Source: Dehalococcoidia bacterium (GTDB lineage Bacteria > Chloroflexota > Dehalococcoidia > UBA2247 > RBG-13-53-26). Taken from it: a stretch of DNA of 47,836 nucleotides. Made by a program: the position numbers and the translations under genes. Numbering within the stretch: the stretch's first letter is position 1; the number at the start of each line of letters is the position of its first letter. Positions 29,148 through 37,645 of the stretch are shown piece by piece. The notes below the pieces were generated by a model, which was given only the letters and a program-made list of their open reading frames with translations, was not told where the DNA came from and searched no databases. The stretch lies in assembly GCA_030372995.1 (NCBI GenBank), contig JAUCPZ010000020.1, positions 1-47,836 on the forward strand, given 5' to 3'.

Positions 29148-29346
29148 CCTTCGCTTCTCCTTCGTGCGTGTGAGAAACCCCCAGTTCCAGTCGGTCCGAG
29201 GGTGCACCTGCCATGGCAGCCTGCGCACCCCACCAAGTTTCACACACGCCCACCCGCTTTGTCCAGATCACGTTTGGGCCGTGGGCCGTGTGCCGAGAAG
29301 TGCCTGGCTGCTCGCGGTGTTGCCGCGATTACCACGGGCGACCTTG

Positions 29347-29355
29347 TGATATACT
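29347..29355 (+). promoter_or_regulatory. Possible extended -10 promoter
   Basis: TGATATACT (TG, one base, TATACT) lies about 158 bases before the STAS fusion gene and between two divergent genes. No convincing -35. Confidence 0.3.
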
Positions 29356-29512
29356 CAATTCTCGTACGGCGATGGTACTCACCGCACCGTCCCTGCTGCT
29401 CATGCGATCAGGCTGCAAGCCCAGTCTAATCTGATGCGTCGCCCAGCAGAGCGATAGTCTATACAGAAAGCGCTGTCAGGACAGGCGATCCTTCGTTGAG
29501 GAGGGTGGAAGC

Positions 29513-30649
29513 ATGGGTCAACTCAGTCTCACCGTCGGCGTCGAGAGCGTTAGTGCATCCGTGGTAGTCTTCTCCCTGCAGGGCGTCGTGACGGCGGCTG
29601 CCGATACAGCCATGGCCGAAGCTCTCGATGACGCTGCCAGCGGCAGTGCCCGGCATGTGATCCTGGATTTCTCCGCGGTTTCGGGTGTCGACAGCGGCGG
29701 CGCCAGCACCCTAGTCCGGTTCTGGGCGAAAGCCAAGAGCCGCCGGATCAACCTTTCGGCTGCTTCGGCTGACAGCGACGTGAAAGAGATCTTGCACTTA
29801 ACCGGACTGGCAGAGGTTCTGCCGACCTTCGACAGTCTGTCCCAAGCGCTGTCCGCCGCAGGAGCTGGCGGAGGAGCAGTCCCTGCTGGCGAGGTAAAGA
29901 GACTCGAGGTGAGCGAGGAGTATTCCGGTGGCGGGAGGCGGGGCAGCATTGTGTATTGGGCGAAGCCCGTGGAGAAGATCAGGGTTATGAAGGTGCCGGG
30001 GGCGGTCAGCAGTCTGAATGTAGAAGGGCGGCGTCCTGTGGGGCCCATCAGGGGATTCGGGCAGATGTGGGAGAAGACCTATGAACTGCGGTTCCAGAAC
30101 TCCAGAAGGACACCCTTCGATATTGCGGCCACTACCAAGCAGAACTTCGTCCGCTTCCAGCCTCCGCAGAACCAGTTCTATCCGTCGCCCGCTGGCATCG
30201 TACCCGGCGCCACAGTGCTGATCCGGTCGACCGTTGCGGGCGTGCCCATCCTCACCGGTGTCCTCGTAAGCTACGCCGACGATGTCTCCTTCACCTTCAT
30301 GACTCCGCAGGGGCATCCTGAATCAGGCTGGGTCACGTTCCGGGTCTTCAGGGAGGCCAACGAGACAGTCTGCCAGATCCAGGGGTTGGCCCGGGCAAAC
30401 GATCCCCTGTACGAGATTGCGTTCCGTCTGCACGGCTCCAAGTTTCAGGAGATGACGTGGAAGCATGTACTTCGGTCCCTGGCGAAGCACCTCGATGTGG
30501 ATGCTCCGGTGACGATGAAGAAGAGATGCGTGGCGCCGGACCTGCAATGGTCGCAGGCGGGTAATATCAGGTACAACGCTCAGATCTGGACGCTGGCGTA
30601 TGTTCTGGTATGGCCGTTTCGCCGCGTGGCCCGGATATTCAAGAAATGA
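29513..30649 (+). CDS. STAS domain fused to a START/SRPBCC-like domain
   Basis: A 378-aa protein. Residues 1-110 form a STAS domain like anti-sigma-factor antagonists, with the typical ILDFSAVSGVDSGGASTLV block including the Ser that is phosphorylated in relatives. Residues about 175-345 form a second domain (FGQMWEKTYEL, MTPQGHPESGWVTFRVF, LARANDPLYEIAFRLHGSK) of a type common in Chloroflexota and Actinobacteria, which I judge SRPBCC/DUF1990-like. The C-terminus is basic with a short hydrophobic segment. It overlaps the oxidoreductase by four bases and heads the operon that includes staygreen. Function unknown; regulated lipid or pigment binding is possible. Confidence 0.65.
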   Translation: MGQLSLTVGVESVSASVVVFSLQGVVTAAADTAMAEALDDAASGSARHVILDFSAVSGVDSGGASTLVRFWAKAKSRRINLSAASADSDVKEILHLTGLAEVLPTFDSLSQALSAAGAGGGAVPAGEVKRLEVSEEYSGGGRRGSIVYWAKPVEKIRVMKVPGAVSSLNVEGRRPVGPIRGFGQMWEKTYELRFQNSRRTPFDIAATTKQNFVRFQPPQNQFYPSPAGIVPGATVLIRSTVAGVPILTGVLVSYADDVSFTFMTPQGHPESGWVTFRVFREANETVCQIQGLARANDPLYEIAFRLHGSKFQEMTWKHVLRSLAKHLDVDAPVTMKKRCVAPDLQWSQAGNIRYNAQIWTLAYVLVWPFRRVARIFKK

Positions 30650-32082
30650 CCTCATCTCAGATGGCGGACTCCCGGTCGTACGACGCCGTCGCTGTGGGCG
30701 CCGGGCCGAATGGGCTGGCTGCCGCGGTGAAACTGGCCCAGGCGGGGTTGTCAGTCGCCCTCTTTGAGTCGAGGACGACGGTGGGTGGGGGGCTGTTCAC
30801 CAAGGAGCTCACCCTGCCGGGGTTCCGGCACGACGTCTTCGCGTCCGTGCATCCGCTGGCGGCAGGCTCCCCGTTCCTGCGTACGCTGCCGCTGGCAGAA
30901 TACGGGCTGGAGTGGGTTCACTCGCCGGCGCCTTTGGCGCATCCGCTGGACGACGGGACGGCCATTATGCTGGAAAGGTCGGTTGAGGCCACGGCGCAGA
31001 ACCTGGGTAAGGATGCTGGAGCATACAAGGATCTTGTTGAGCCGCTCGTCAAGCGCTGGGACGATCTGGCAGCTGACATAATGCGTCCCTTGAGCTTTCC
31101 CAGGCATCCCCTGCTGTTCTCTCGATTCGGCCTTCGGGCCATACGTTCCGCCTCAGGCTTGGCGGAGACGGTGTTTGGTGATACGCGGGCCAGGGCGCTG
31201 TTCGCCGGCCTGGGCGCGCATTCCATCATGCCCCTGGACAGGCAGGGCAGCGCCGCCATCGCGCTGGTCATGTGTGTGACGGCCCATGCCGTGGGCTGGC
31301 CGATCGCGAGAGGCGGATCGCAGAAGATTGCGGAGGCGCTCGCTTCGTATCTGCGCACACTGAAGGGTGAGATTGTCACCGGCCGCACCATTGAGGCCGT
31401 GGAAGATCTGCCCAAGGCCCGCGTAGTTGTGCTGGACGTGACACCGCGGCAGCTCCTGCGAATGCTGCAGCACCTCCCTGAAGGGTACCAGCGGAAGCTG
31501 CAGAACCACCGGTACGGTCCTGCGGCCTACAAGGTCGAGTGGGCGCTCAAAGCGCCGATCCCATGGCGGGCGGCGGATTGCCGTCGGGCGGCCACGGTTC
31601 ACGTCGGCGGGACGCTTCAGGAGATCGTGAAGGCGGAATCTGCTATCTGGCATGGCAGGCCCGCAGAGAAGCCGTTTGTGCTCCTCACACAGCAAAGCCT
31701 TTTCGATTCGACCCGTGCCCCTGAGGGGCAGCATGTTGCCGGCGCCTATTGCCACGTGCCCAACGGATCGGACGCTGACATGACAGCCGCCATCGAAGCG
31801 CAGGTGGAGCGTTTTGCCCCCGGTTTCTGCTCTCTCATCATTGGGAGACATGAGCTGCCGCCTGGCGAACTGGAGATGCTCAACGCCAACTGTGTTGGTG
31901 GAGATATCGCTGGCGGCATCCAGAATCTGAGGCGTCTGCTGAAATCCAGCCTGGGAAGCAGGCCCTACGCCGTGCCGGTGAAAGGCTTCTACGTTTGCTC
32001 GGCATCGACTCCGCCCGGTGCCGGCGTGCATGGCATGTGCGGTTACCATGCAGCGGTCGCAGCGTTGCGCGAACTTGGTTGA
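30646..32082 (+). CDS. Phytoene desaturase-like FAD/NAD(P) oxidoreductase
   Basis: A 478-aa flavin amine-oxidase-fold enzyme. The N-terminal dinucleotide-binding motif is AVGAGPNGLAAAVKLAQAG with the second Gly-rich element RTTVGGG. The middle has the RGGSQKIAEALASYL block typical of CrtI-related and RetSat-like proteins, and the C-terminus reads TPPGAGVHGMCGYHAA. It may desaturate, saturate or isomerise an isoprenoid or other lipid. ATG at 30646 overlaps the preceding stop (ATGA), implying coupled translation; ATG at 30661 is an alternative. It stands between the STAS/START-like gene and staygreen. Confidence 0.78.
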   Translation: MTSSQMADSRSYDAVAVGAGPNGLAAAVKLAQAGLSVALFESRTTVGGGLFTKELTLPGFRHDVFASVHPLAAGSPFLRTLPLAEYGLEWVHSPAPLAHPLDDGTAIMLERSVEATAQNLGKDAGAYKDLVEPLVKRWDDLAADIMRPLSFPRHPLLFSRFGLRAIRSASGLAETVFGDTRARALFAGLGAHSIMPLDRQGSAAIALVMCVTAHAVGWPIARGGSQKIAEALASYLRTLKGEIVTGRTIEAVEDLPKARVVVLDVTPRQLLRMLQHLPEGYQRKLQNHRYGPAAYKVEWALKAPIPWRAADCRRAATVHVGGTLQEIVKAESAIWHGRPAEKPFVLLTQQSLFDSTRAPEGQHVAGAYCHVPNGSDADMTAAIEAQVERFAPGFCSLIIGRHELPPGELEMLNANCVGGDIAGGIQNLRRLLKSSLGSRPYAVPVKGFYVCSASTPPGAGVHGMCGYHAAVAALRELG

Positions 32083-32107
32083 CCGGCGCCGAGAAACAGC
32101 AGTCGAC

Positions 32108-32569
32108 ATGAAGCGTCTGGATCCAAGGAAGCTCCACGTGACCTATCTTAGCGGCGCTGGAAGGAACGGGCCGCTCATGCCCCGGCGCTATACTCTGACA
32201 CATTCGGATGTCACTGGCGAACTCTTCCTTTCCATCGGGCGTGAGTATGATGCGGAGAGACTGTCACACTGGTATACGAGGCTGATGAGGGATGAGGTGC
32301 TGGCGGAATGGCAGATGCAGAATGGGGAGCCGGGTCTTGTGGTACAGTGCCACGTGAGCGGCGGCTTTGTCTTCGGCTGGGGCGGTATGCGCAACGGGAT
32401 CTTCCGCCGTGAGCTGCCCTTGGCTTTGGAAGCGATTCGCTTTGGAGACAGGTCCCTGCTTGAAGCACACCCGGCGCTGGACAAGGCTGGCGTTTCGGTG
32501 CAGTTTCAGGCGGTGCAGCCGCGGTACTGCGTAACGGAGAGCTGGGGGCTCCTGAGGGACTATTCGTAA
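32108..32569 (+). CDS. Staygreen-family protein (bacterial SGR homologue, Mg-dechelatase family)
   Basis: A 153-aa protein matching the staygreen family nearly end to end. The hallmark is PRRYTLTHSDVTGELFLSIG, followed by LMRDEVLAEW, a CHVSGG block with Cys and His, and RRELPLALEAI. Plant SGR removes magnesium from chlorophyll a; bacterial homologues from non-photosynthetic Chloroflexota-type genomes are known and have been reported to act on chlorophyll derivatives in vitro. This organism shows no photosynthesis genes here, so the native substrate is open. It lies 25 bases after the phytoene desaturase-like gene on the same strand. Confidence 0.85.
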   Translation: MKRLDPRKLHVTYLSGAGRNGPLMPRRYTLTHSDVTGELFLSIGREYDAERLSHWYTRLMRDEVLAEWQMQNGEPGLVVQCHVSGGFVFGWGGMRNGIFRRELPLALEAIRFGDRSLLEAHPALDKAGVSVQFQAVQPRYCVTESWGLLRDYS

Positions 32570-32660
32570 GCCGGCACCGCGAGAGGAGCGCGTATCGGGC
32601 GGCGCACATGGGTGCCCGACAGTCAGCGGTCTTGACATAAATTCGAAGGAGGGATGGTAG

Positions 32661-33167
32661 ATGGAAGGCAGGGATGTAGCACACTCGGCGATCAGCATGT
32701 CGCAGATGATCTGGCCCAGCATGGCTGGGAGGGCCGGCTTCGCCCATGGCGGCGAGATCATGAAGATGATGGATAGCGCGGCCGGTGTAGTGGCGGTGAG
32801 GCATTCGCACCGGGATTCGGTAACGGCACGGGTGGAAGGCATCAACTTCTATCTGCCAATAAGGGTCTATGACCTGGTCACGGTTAATGCTTGTCTCACC
32901 TTCGTCGGGCGTTCGTCCATGGAAGTCCTGGTAGAGGTGTGGTCGGAGAACATTGTGAAGGAAACCAAAGTCCATGCGCTGACGGCCTATTTCATCATGG
33001 TCGCGGTGGATGAGAACGGCAAGCCGACCGAGGTGCCGCCGCTGATACTGAGCACGGACAGGGAAAGAGCGCTATGGGAAAAGGGGAGAAAGAGGTATCA
33101 GGCCTGCAAGGGCGAGATCATGACAGCGGATGCGGACTACAAGGTCTGCCGGGACGAGAAAGTCTAG
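32661..33167 (+). CDS. Acyl-CoA thioesterase (hotdog fold)
   Basis: A 168-aa hotdog-fold thioesterase of the YciA/ACOT type, hydrolysing an acyl-CoA to free acid and CoA. Visible features are the strand-helix start SQMIWPSMAGRAGFAHGGEI, the central helix region MKMMDSAAGVVAVRHS and the strand VEGINFYLPIRVYDLVTVNA. AAGGAGG precedes the ATG by about eight bases. It follows staygreen by about 90 bases on the same strand. Confidence 0.83.
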   Translation: MEGRDVAHSAISMSQMIWPSMAGRAGFAHGGEIMKMMDSAAGVVAVRHSHRDSVTARVEGINFYLPIRVYDLVTVNACLTFVGRSSMEVLVEVWSENIVKETKVHALTAYFIMVAVDENGKPTEVPPLILSTDRERALWEKGRKRYQACKGEIMTADADYKVCRDEKV

Positions 33168-33210
33168 TTGTTCCCACGGTGGTTAGACAGTCTGAAGGAG
33201 ACTTGGTGGC

Positions 33211-33654
33211 ATGAGTGACGCCAGTGAACTTCGTCGGGTGTTAAAGGATGTGGTCGTGGCCCAGAAGTTCTGCGTTCTGGCTACCCAGGGACATGGCCAG
33301 CCGTACGGATCGTTGGTAGCCTTTGCGGCGACGGATGACCTGAGGCAACTCGTCTTTGCCACGAGGCGCGACACGCGGAAGTTCGCCAACCTCATTGCGG
33401 AGCCGAGAGTGGCTCTGGTAATCGACAGCCGGCCCATAAGTGACGACGATGTGCGGAACGCGGTGGCTGTCACTGCGCTGGGGCGGACTCACGAGACCGC
33501 GGGGGACGAGAAGGAACGCCTGGCTGGAGTCTATCTGGGCAAGCATCCCGGCTTGGCGCAATTCATCGCCGCCCAAGCCATGGCTCTGTGCGCTGTCGAG
33601 GTTGAGGACTACGTGATCGCCAGGTTCGATCAGGTCGCGAGGCTGCAGCCCTAG
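33211..33654 (+). CDS. Pyridoxamine 5'-phosphate oxidase-fold FMN-binding protein
   Basis: A 147-aa split-barrel flavin protein of the PNPOx-like family. It begins with a helix, then FCVLATQGHGQPYGSLVAF, the standard first strand pair, then VFATRRDTRKFANLIAEPRVAL, which contacts FMN phosphate in relatives. It ends in the usual VEDYVIARFDQ strand. The cofactor could be FMN or F420, and the substrate is unknown. It is the last gene of the rightward run before phoB. Confidence 0.75.
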   Translation: MSDASELRRVLKDVVVAQKFCVLATQGHGQPYGSLVAFAATDDLRQLVFATRRDTRKFANLIAEPRVALVIDSRPISDDDVRNAVAVTALGRTHETAGDEKERLAGVYLGKHPGLAQFIAAQAMALCAVEVEDYVIARFDQVARLQP

Positions 33655-33809
33655 CAAGGCATTGAGTCCGACAGCCTCGCCCGGGACGGCGTAAGAATGG
33701 CAGACGACAGGCACGCCGGTGATGCGCTAGAATGGCTCGGCGACGGCTCCGGGTGCGGAGCTGGGGGAATCGGGTGCCTGTCTGAAGGTCAGCGCCAGGA
33801 TAGGATGGC

Positions 33810-34514
33810 ATGGTTGGCAGCAGAGTCTTGATCGTGGAGGACGACCGCACGCTGCTGGAGGTGCTCCGGTTCAACCTCAGCAAAGAGGGTTATGAGGTGC
33901 TGACCGCAGCCGATGGCGCCGCCGGGCTGGAGGTCGCTCGTAGCGGAAAGCCGGATCTGGTGATCCTGGATGTCATGCTGCCCAAGATGGACGGATATGA
34001 GTTGTGCCGCATCTTGCGCCAAGAGACAACCGTGCCAATCATGATGCTGACCGCCAAGACCGAGGAGACCGACCGGGTGGTGGGACTGGAGATCGGCGCT
34101 GACGACTACGTCACCAAGCCTTTTGGGATGAGGGAATTGATGGCGCGGGTCCGGGCCATGTTGCGCCGCGCTGAGATGCTGAGGGAGGAACTCGCCGGTG
34201 CCAGAGGGACTGGAGCGGTCTTCAAGGCAGGAGACTTCGAGATCGATGCCGCGCGGCACAAGGTCTGGCGCGGCGGCGTCGCGGTGGCACTGACCCGCAT
34301 GGAGTTTGCCCTCTTGGAATTCCTGGCGCGGAACCAGGGTCAGGTATTCACTAGGGACCGTCTGCTGGAGAAGGTCTGGGGCTACGATTTCGCCGGAGAC
34401 ACGCGCACCGTGGACGTACACATAAGCTGGCTGAGACGCAAGATCGAGGCCGACCCGGCGCATCCCAAACATATAGTGACCGTCAGGGGCGTCGGATACA
34501 AGTTTGAGGCATAG
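33810..34514 (+). CDS. phoB: PhoB-type response regulator
   Basis: A 234-aa OmpR/PhoB-family DNA-binding response regulator. The receiver has the acidic pair at 10-12 (EDD), the phosphoacceptor D54 (VILDVMLPKMDG), T81 (MLTAK) and K103 (VTKPFG). The C-terminal winged helix has TRMEFALLEFLARNQGQVF and VDVHISWLRRKIE. The downstream kinase, PHO boxes and pst genes make phosphate control the likely role. A two-base gap separates it from phoR. Confidence 0.9.
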   Translation: MVGSRVLIVEDDRTLLEVLRFNLSKEGYEVLTAADGAAGLEVARSGKPDLVILDVMLPKMDGYELCRILRQETTVPIMMLTAKTEETDRVVGLEIGADDYVTKPFGMRELMARVRAMLRRAEMLREELAGARGTGAVFKAGDFEIDAARHKVWRGGVAVALTRMEFALLEFLARNQGQVFTRDRLLEKVWGYDFAGDTRTVDVHISWLRRKIEADPAHPKHIVTVRGVGYKFEA

Positions 34515-34516
34515 GG

Positions 34517-36265
34517 ATGTTTCGCAGCATCAGATGGCGTATAGCAGCGGCCTTCGCAGTGCTCCTCATCGTGTGCATTGGTGGGCTGAGCGCATATCTC
34601 TCCCATTTCTTCCATGACAACTACATGCATAACCTGCGGGCACAGCTCGCCGATCAGGCCAGGCTGGTGGGTGATGCCAGCGAGTCCTATTTCGTCGGAG
34701 GCGAGACGGGCAGCCTCGATTCTCTGGCTAAGAGGCTTGGAGAGCAGATTGATGCCAGGGTGACGATTGTCGGCCTTGACGGCACTGTGCTGGGCGACTC
34801 GGACGAGGATTTACTGGAAATGGAGAACCACAGCGACCGGCCGGAGATCATCGAGGCGCTGGAGGAAGGCACGGGCGGCGATGTCCGGCGCAGCGAGACC
34901 GTACATCGTGAGATGATGTACGTTGCTGCGGTGATAGTTGCGGACGGTGCAACTGTTGGGGTCGCCAGGGTCGCCCTTCCGCTCACTGAGATTGACGCGG
35001 CGATGGGCCACATCAACGCGGTCATAGCAGTGGGGGCTGTCATCGCTGCCACACTGGGGGTTCTGCTGGCCTTCCAGATGACCAGAATCACCGTCGATCC
35101 GGTCAGGAGGCTCACCCGGATCTCGAAGGATATGGCTGAAGGCAACCTGAGCCAGGAGGTGACGGTGGCATCGCGGGACGAGGTGGGCGATCTGGCCCGG
35201 GCCTTCAACCGCATGGCCGCGAAGCTCAAGGAGACGATGAGCCTGGTCACCGCCGAGCGGGACCGGATGGCGATCGTACTCGAGAGCATGAGCGACGCCA
35301 TCTTCGTGGTGGATGGCGAGGGACGCGTCACGATGACGAACAGGGCGGCCGGGAAGATGCTCCAGGTTCCGCGGGGCGCCGCCGCGGGTCGTCACTTCAT
35401 TGAGGTGGTGCGCGACCATGAGATAGATGCCTTGCTGCAGAAATGCCTGGAGAAGAGAGAACAACAGACCGGGCTGGTCGAAATCCGGTCCAGGAGGCAG
35501 CTCCTGAACATCATCGCCACACCCTTCCAGGAGGACAGAGGCTGCCTGCTGTTGATACAGGACCTGACTGAGTTGCGCCGCCTGGAGACAGTGCGCCGGG
35601 ACTTCATCGCTAACCTATCGCACGAGCTGCGCACGCCGATCACCTCCCTCAAGGCTCTGGGTGAGACTTTGAGCGATGGAGCCGTTGACCAGCCTTCGCT
35701 GGCGAGAGACTTCCTGGAGAAGATGAACGCCGAGGTGGACCGGTTGGCGCAGATGGTGCAGGAGATGGGCGATCTATCGCGCATCGAAAGCGGGGAGGTT
35801 CCTTTGCAGAAGAGGGCGGTGAACGTGGCCGACGTCGTGGAGCGGGCTGTAGAGCGGCTGAAGGCCCAGGCTGACCGCGCCGGCCTGCGGCTGCAGAACC
35901 AGGTGGCCTCGGATCTGCCTCCCGTCACCGCTGACGACGCCAGGCTGGAGCAGGTGCTGGTCAACCTCATGCACAACGCTATCAAGTTCACGCCGCCCGG
36001 GGGTCAGGTCAGCGTTTCCGCCAAGGCTGGGGACGGCAGTCTGGTTGTATCGGTGTCCGACACAGGGGTTGGCATTCCTGAGGATGACCTTCCGCGGGTG
36101 TTCGAGCGCTTCTACAAGGGGGACAAGGCCCGCAGTTCGGGCGGCACCGGTTTGGGTCTGGCTATCGCCAAGCACGTGGTGGAAGCGCACGGCGGCCGCA
36201 TCTGGGTGGAGAGTGTAGAGGGCAAAGGGTCCACGTTCAGCTTCAGCATACCGTTGTCCTGTTGA
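34517..36265 (+). CDS. phoR: PhoR-type sensor histidine kinase
   Basis: A 582-aa membrane kinase. A first helix at about 9-29, an extracytoplasmic domain of about 130 residues, a second helix (about 166-187), a HAMP linker (about 189-241), a PAS domain (about 250-350), the phosphoacceptor His369 in RDFIANLSHELRTP and an HATPase domain with LVNLMHNAIKFTPPGG, VSDTGVGIP and SGGTGLGLAIAKHVVEAHGG. The larger sensor domain differs from E. coli PhoR but is usual in Gram-positives and Chloroflexota. It should phosphorylate the PhoB-type regulator encoded two bases upstream. Confidence 0.9.
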   Translation: MFRSIRWRIAAAFAVLLIVCIGGLSAYLSHFFHDNYMHNLRAQLADQARLVGDASESYFVGGETGSLDSLAKRLGEQIDARVTIVGLDGTVLGDSDEDLLEMENHSDRPEIIEALEEGTGGDVRRSETVHREMMYVAAVIVADGATVGVARVALPLTEIDAAMGHINAVIAVGAVIAATLGVLLAFQMTRITVDPVRRLTRISKDMAEGNLSQEVTVASRDEVGDLARAFNRMAAKLKETMSLVTAERDRMAIVLESMSDAIFVVDGEGRVTMTNRAAGKMLQVPRGAAAGRHFIEVVRDHEIDALLQKCLEKREQQTGLVEIRSRRQLLNIIATPFQEDRGCLLLIQDLTELRRLETVRRDFIANLSHELRTPITSLKALGETLSDGAVDQPSLARDFLEKMNAEVDRLAQMVQEMGDLSRIESGEVPLQKRAVNVADVVERAVERLKAQADRAGLRLQNQVASDLPPVTADDARLEQVLVNLMHNAIKFTPPGGQVSVSAKAGDGSLVVSVSDTGVGIPEDDLPRVFERFYKGDKARSSGGTGLGLAIAKHVVEAHGGRIWVESVEGKGSTFSFSIPLSC

Positions 36266-36308
36266 CAACGGTGCAGCGGATTTCAACCCACTCCCAGCGC
36301 TCCCACTT

Positions 36309-36333
36309 GGATTCCCTCTTTCGCGGGAATGAC
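36309..36333. repeat. Intergenic hairpin repeat GGATTCCC...GGGAATGAC
   Basis: ATTCCC and GGGAAT arms enclose an eight-base centre. The reverse complement closely resembles the plus-strand repeat at 44521-44545 (TCATTCCCGTGAAGGCGGGAATCCA). This is a dispersed intergenic element. Confidence 0.6.
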
Positions 36334-36421
36334 TGAAGAAGGGCAGTCACAGGAGGACTAACCCCAAGAGTCAGGCACGGCGCGTGCAGAAGCGCGAAGC
36401 CTCTCTGCCTTCTTCATCTAT

Positions 36422-36484
36422 CCCCCTTTGTCAAGGATTAGCCTCAGGAGAATCGGAGATTCGTCTCAGGAGAACCAAAGGGGG
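36422..36484. repeat. 63-bp inverted-repeat element with nested hairpin
   Basis: Outer arms CCCCCTTTG (36422-36430) and CAAAGGGGG (36476-36484) are perfect. Inside, GAATC-GGA-GATTC forms a small hairpin and CTCAGGAGAA occurs twice. It resembles the CCCCCTT-type intergenic elements at 44394 and 47315. The rest of 36266-36630 holds no gene. Confidence 0.55.
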
Positions 36485-36630
36485 ACCCGGGGGATTGTCT
36501 CGGGGCCGGGGTGTGTGGATGCACCGGGACCTACACGTTGGAGGTCAGACTTCTCAGGCGCACAGCAGCGCGCCCCCAAGGTTCGAGGGGCACGCCCGGA
36601 AGGGTCCACTGCGTCTCTCAATCCTCAATG

Positions 36631-36685
36631 CTTAACCTTCTCTTAACAGAACCTTGAATCTGTCTTAAGAATCCCCTGTTACAGT
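36631..36685 (+). promoter_or_regulatory. Four tandem 11-bp PHO boxes and pst promoter
   Basis: Direct repeats of period exactly 11 start at 36631, 36642, 36653 and 36664: CTTAACC, CTTAACA, CTTGAAT, CTTAAGA, each followed by four free bases. This matches the TTAACA-type PHO box recognised by PhoB/PhoP. An extended -10 (TG, one base, TACAGT) lies at 36677-36685. The pstS start is 53 bases downstream. Confidence 0.85.
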
Positions 36686-36737
36686 TGAAGCGGGGACGGA
36701 AAGATTGAACATCATGAGGACAAGAGGAGGGACTGTG

Positions 36738-37562
36738 ATGCAGAAGCTGGGAAAGAGATGGCCACTGGCGATTCTGGTAGTGCTGGCGGTTCTTGGGACA
36801 ATGCTTGCGGGTTGTGGCCAGGCGCCGGCAGGCACGGTATCCATAGCGGGCTCAACCACCGTCCAACCGTTGGCGGAGACCCTGGCCGATGCATTCATGG
36901 ATAAGTACCCCGATGTCCGGATCGACGTTGGGGGTGGTGGCAGCAGCGTGGGTGTTACATCCGTCAAGAACGGAACGGTGGACATAGGCACATCATCCAG
37001 GGAGATCAAAGAAGAAGAACTGCCGATAGTCAAGCACTTGGTGGCAAGGGATGGGATCGCCATCATCGTTAGACCTGGTAACCCTGTCAACGGGCTGACC
37101 AGGGCCCAAGTGCGGGACATATTCAGTGGAGTCATCACCAACTGGAAAGAGGTCGGGGGGCCGGACCATGACATCTACGTGGTAGTCAGGGAATCGGGGT
37201 CCGGAACCCGGGCTGCTTTTGAGGAGATGGTGATGGCCAAGCCGGAGCCGGCCGTGTCCATCGTGAGCACAGCCCTGCAGCAGAGTTCGAATGGCGGCGT
37301 CAAGCAGGCTGTCGGTGGTGATTCGTATGCCATCGGCTTCATCTCCTTCGGCTACGTCGACGACACAGTCAAGGCGCTTGACATAGATGGGATCGAGGCT
37401 ACGGCCGAGAACGCCAAGAACGGGACATATCCTATAGTCAGACCGCTCTACTTCCTGACCAAGGAAGAGCCGACGGGCCTGGTGAAGGACTTCATCGACT
37501 TCTGCCTGAGCGACGAGGGGCAGGCAATCGTAGCGGACGAGGGTTATGTTACAGTCAACTAG
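36738..37562 (+). CDS. pstS: Phosphate-binding lipoprotein PstS
   Basis: A 274-aa periplasmic-type binding protein of the high-affinity phosphate transporter. The lipoprotein signal (about residues 1-25) ends in a TMLAGC lipobox, with Cys26 lipid-modified. The binding motif AGSTTVQPLAE follows; GGGGSSVG, SREIKEEEL and RESGSGTR contribute phosphate ligands in relatives. ATG at 36738 is chosen because AGAGGAGGG lies six bases upstream; the upstream TTG at 36705 and ATG at 36714 lack ribosome sites. First gene of the pst operon, directly behind the PHO boxes. Confidence 0.94.
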   Translation: MQKLGKRWPLAILVVLAVLGTMLAGCGQAPAGTVSIAGSTTVQPLAETLADAFMDKYPDVRIDVGGGGSSVGVTSVKNGTVDIGTSSREIKEEELPIVKHLVARDGIAIIVRPGNPVNGLTRAQVRDIFSGVITNWKEVGGPDHDIYVVVRESGSGTRAAFEEMVMAKPEPAVSIVSTALQQSSNGGVKQAVGGDSYAIGFISFGYVDDTVKALDIDGIEATAENAKNGTYPIVRPLYFLTKEEPTGLVKDFIDFCLSDEGQAIVADEGYVTVN

Positions 37563-37645
37563 CGGCGGCAATCGATCAGTCGACTGAACGAGGCTGGGGA
37601 GGTAAGCCACAATCGGGGCGCCTCTCCAGCTAAGTGCGTGATCCA

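Noticed and set aside
29513-30649. Second domain considered as PilZ
   Set aside because: No RxxxR plus D/NxSxxG motif pair; the conserved blocks look SRPBCC/DUF1990-like.
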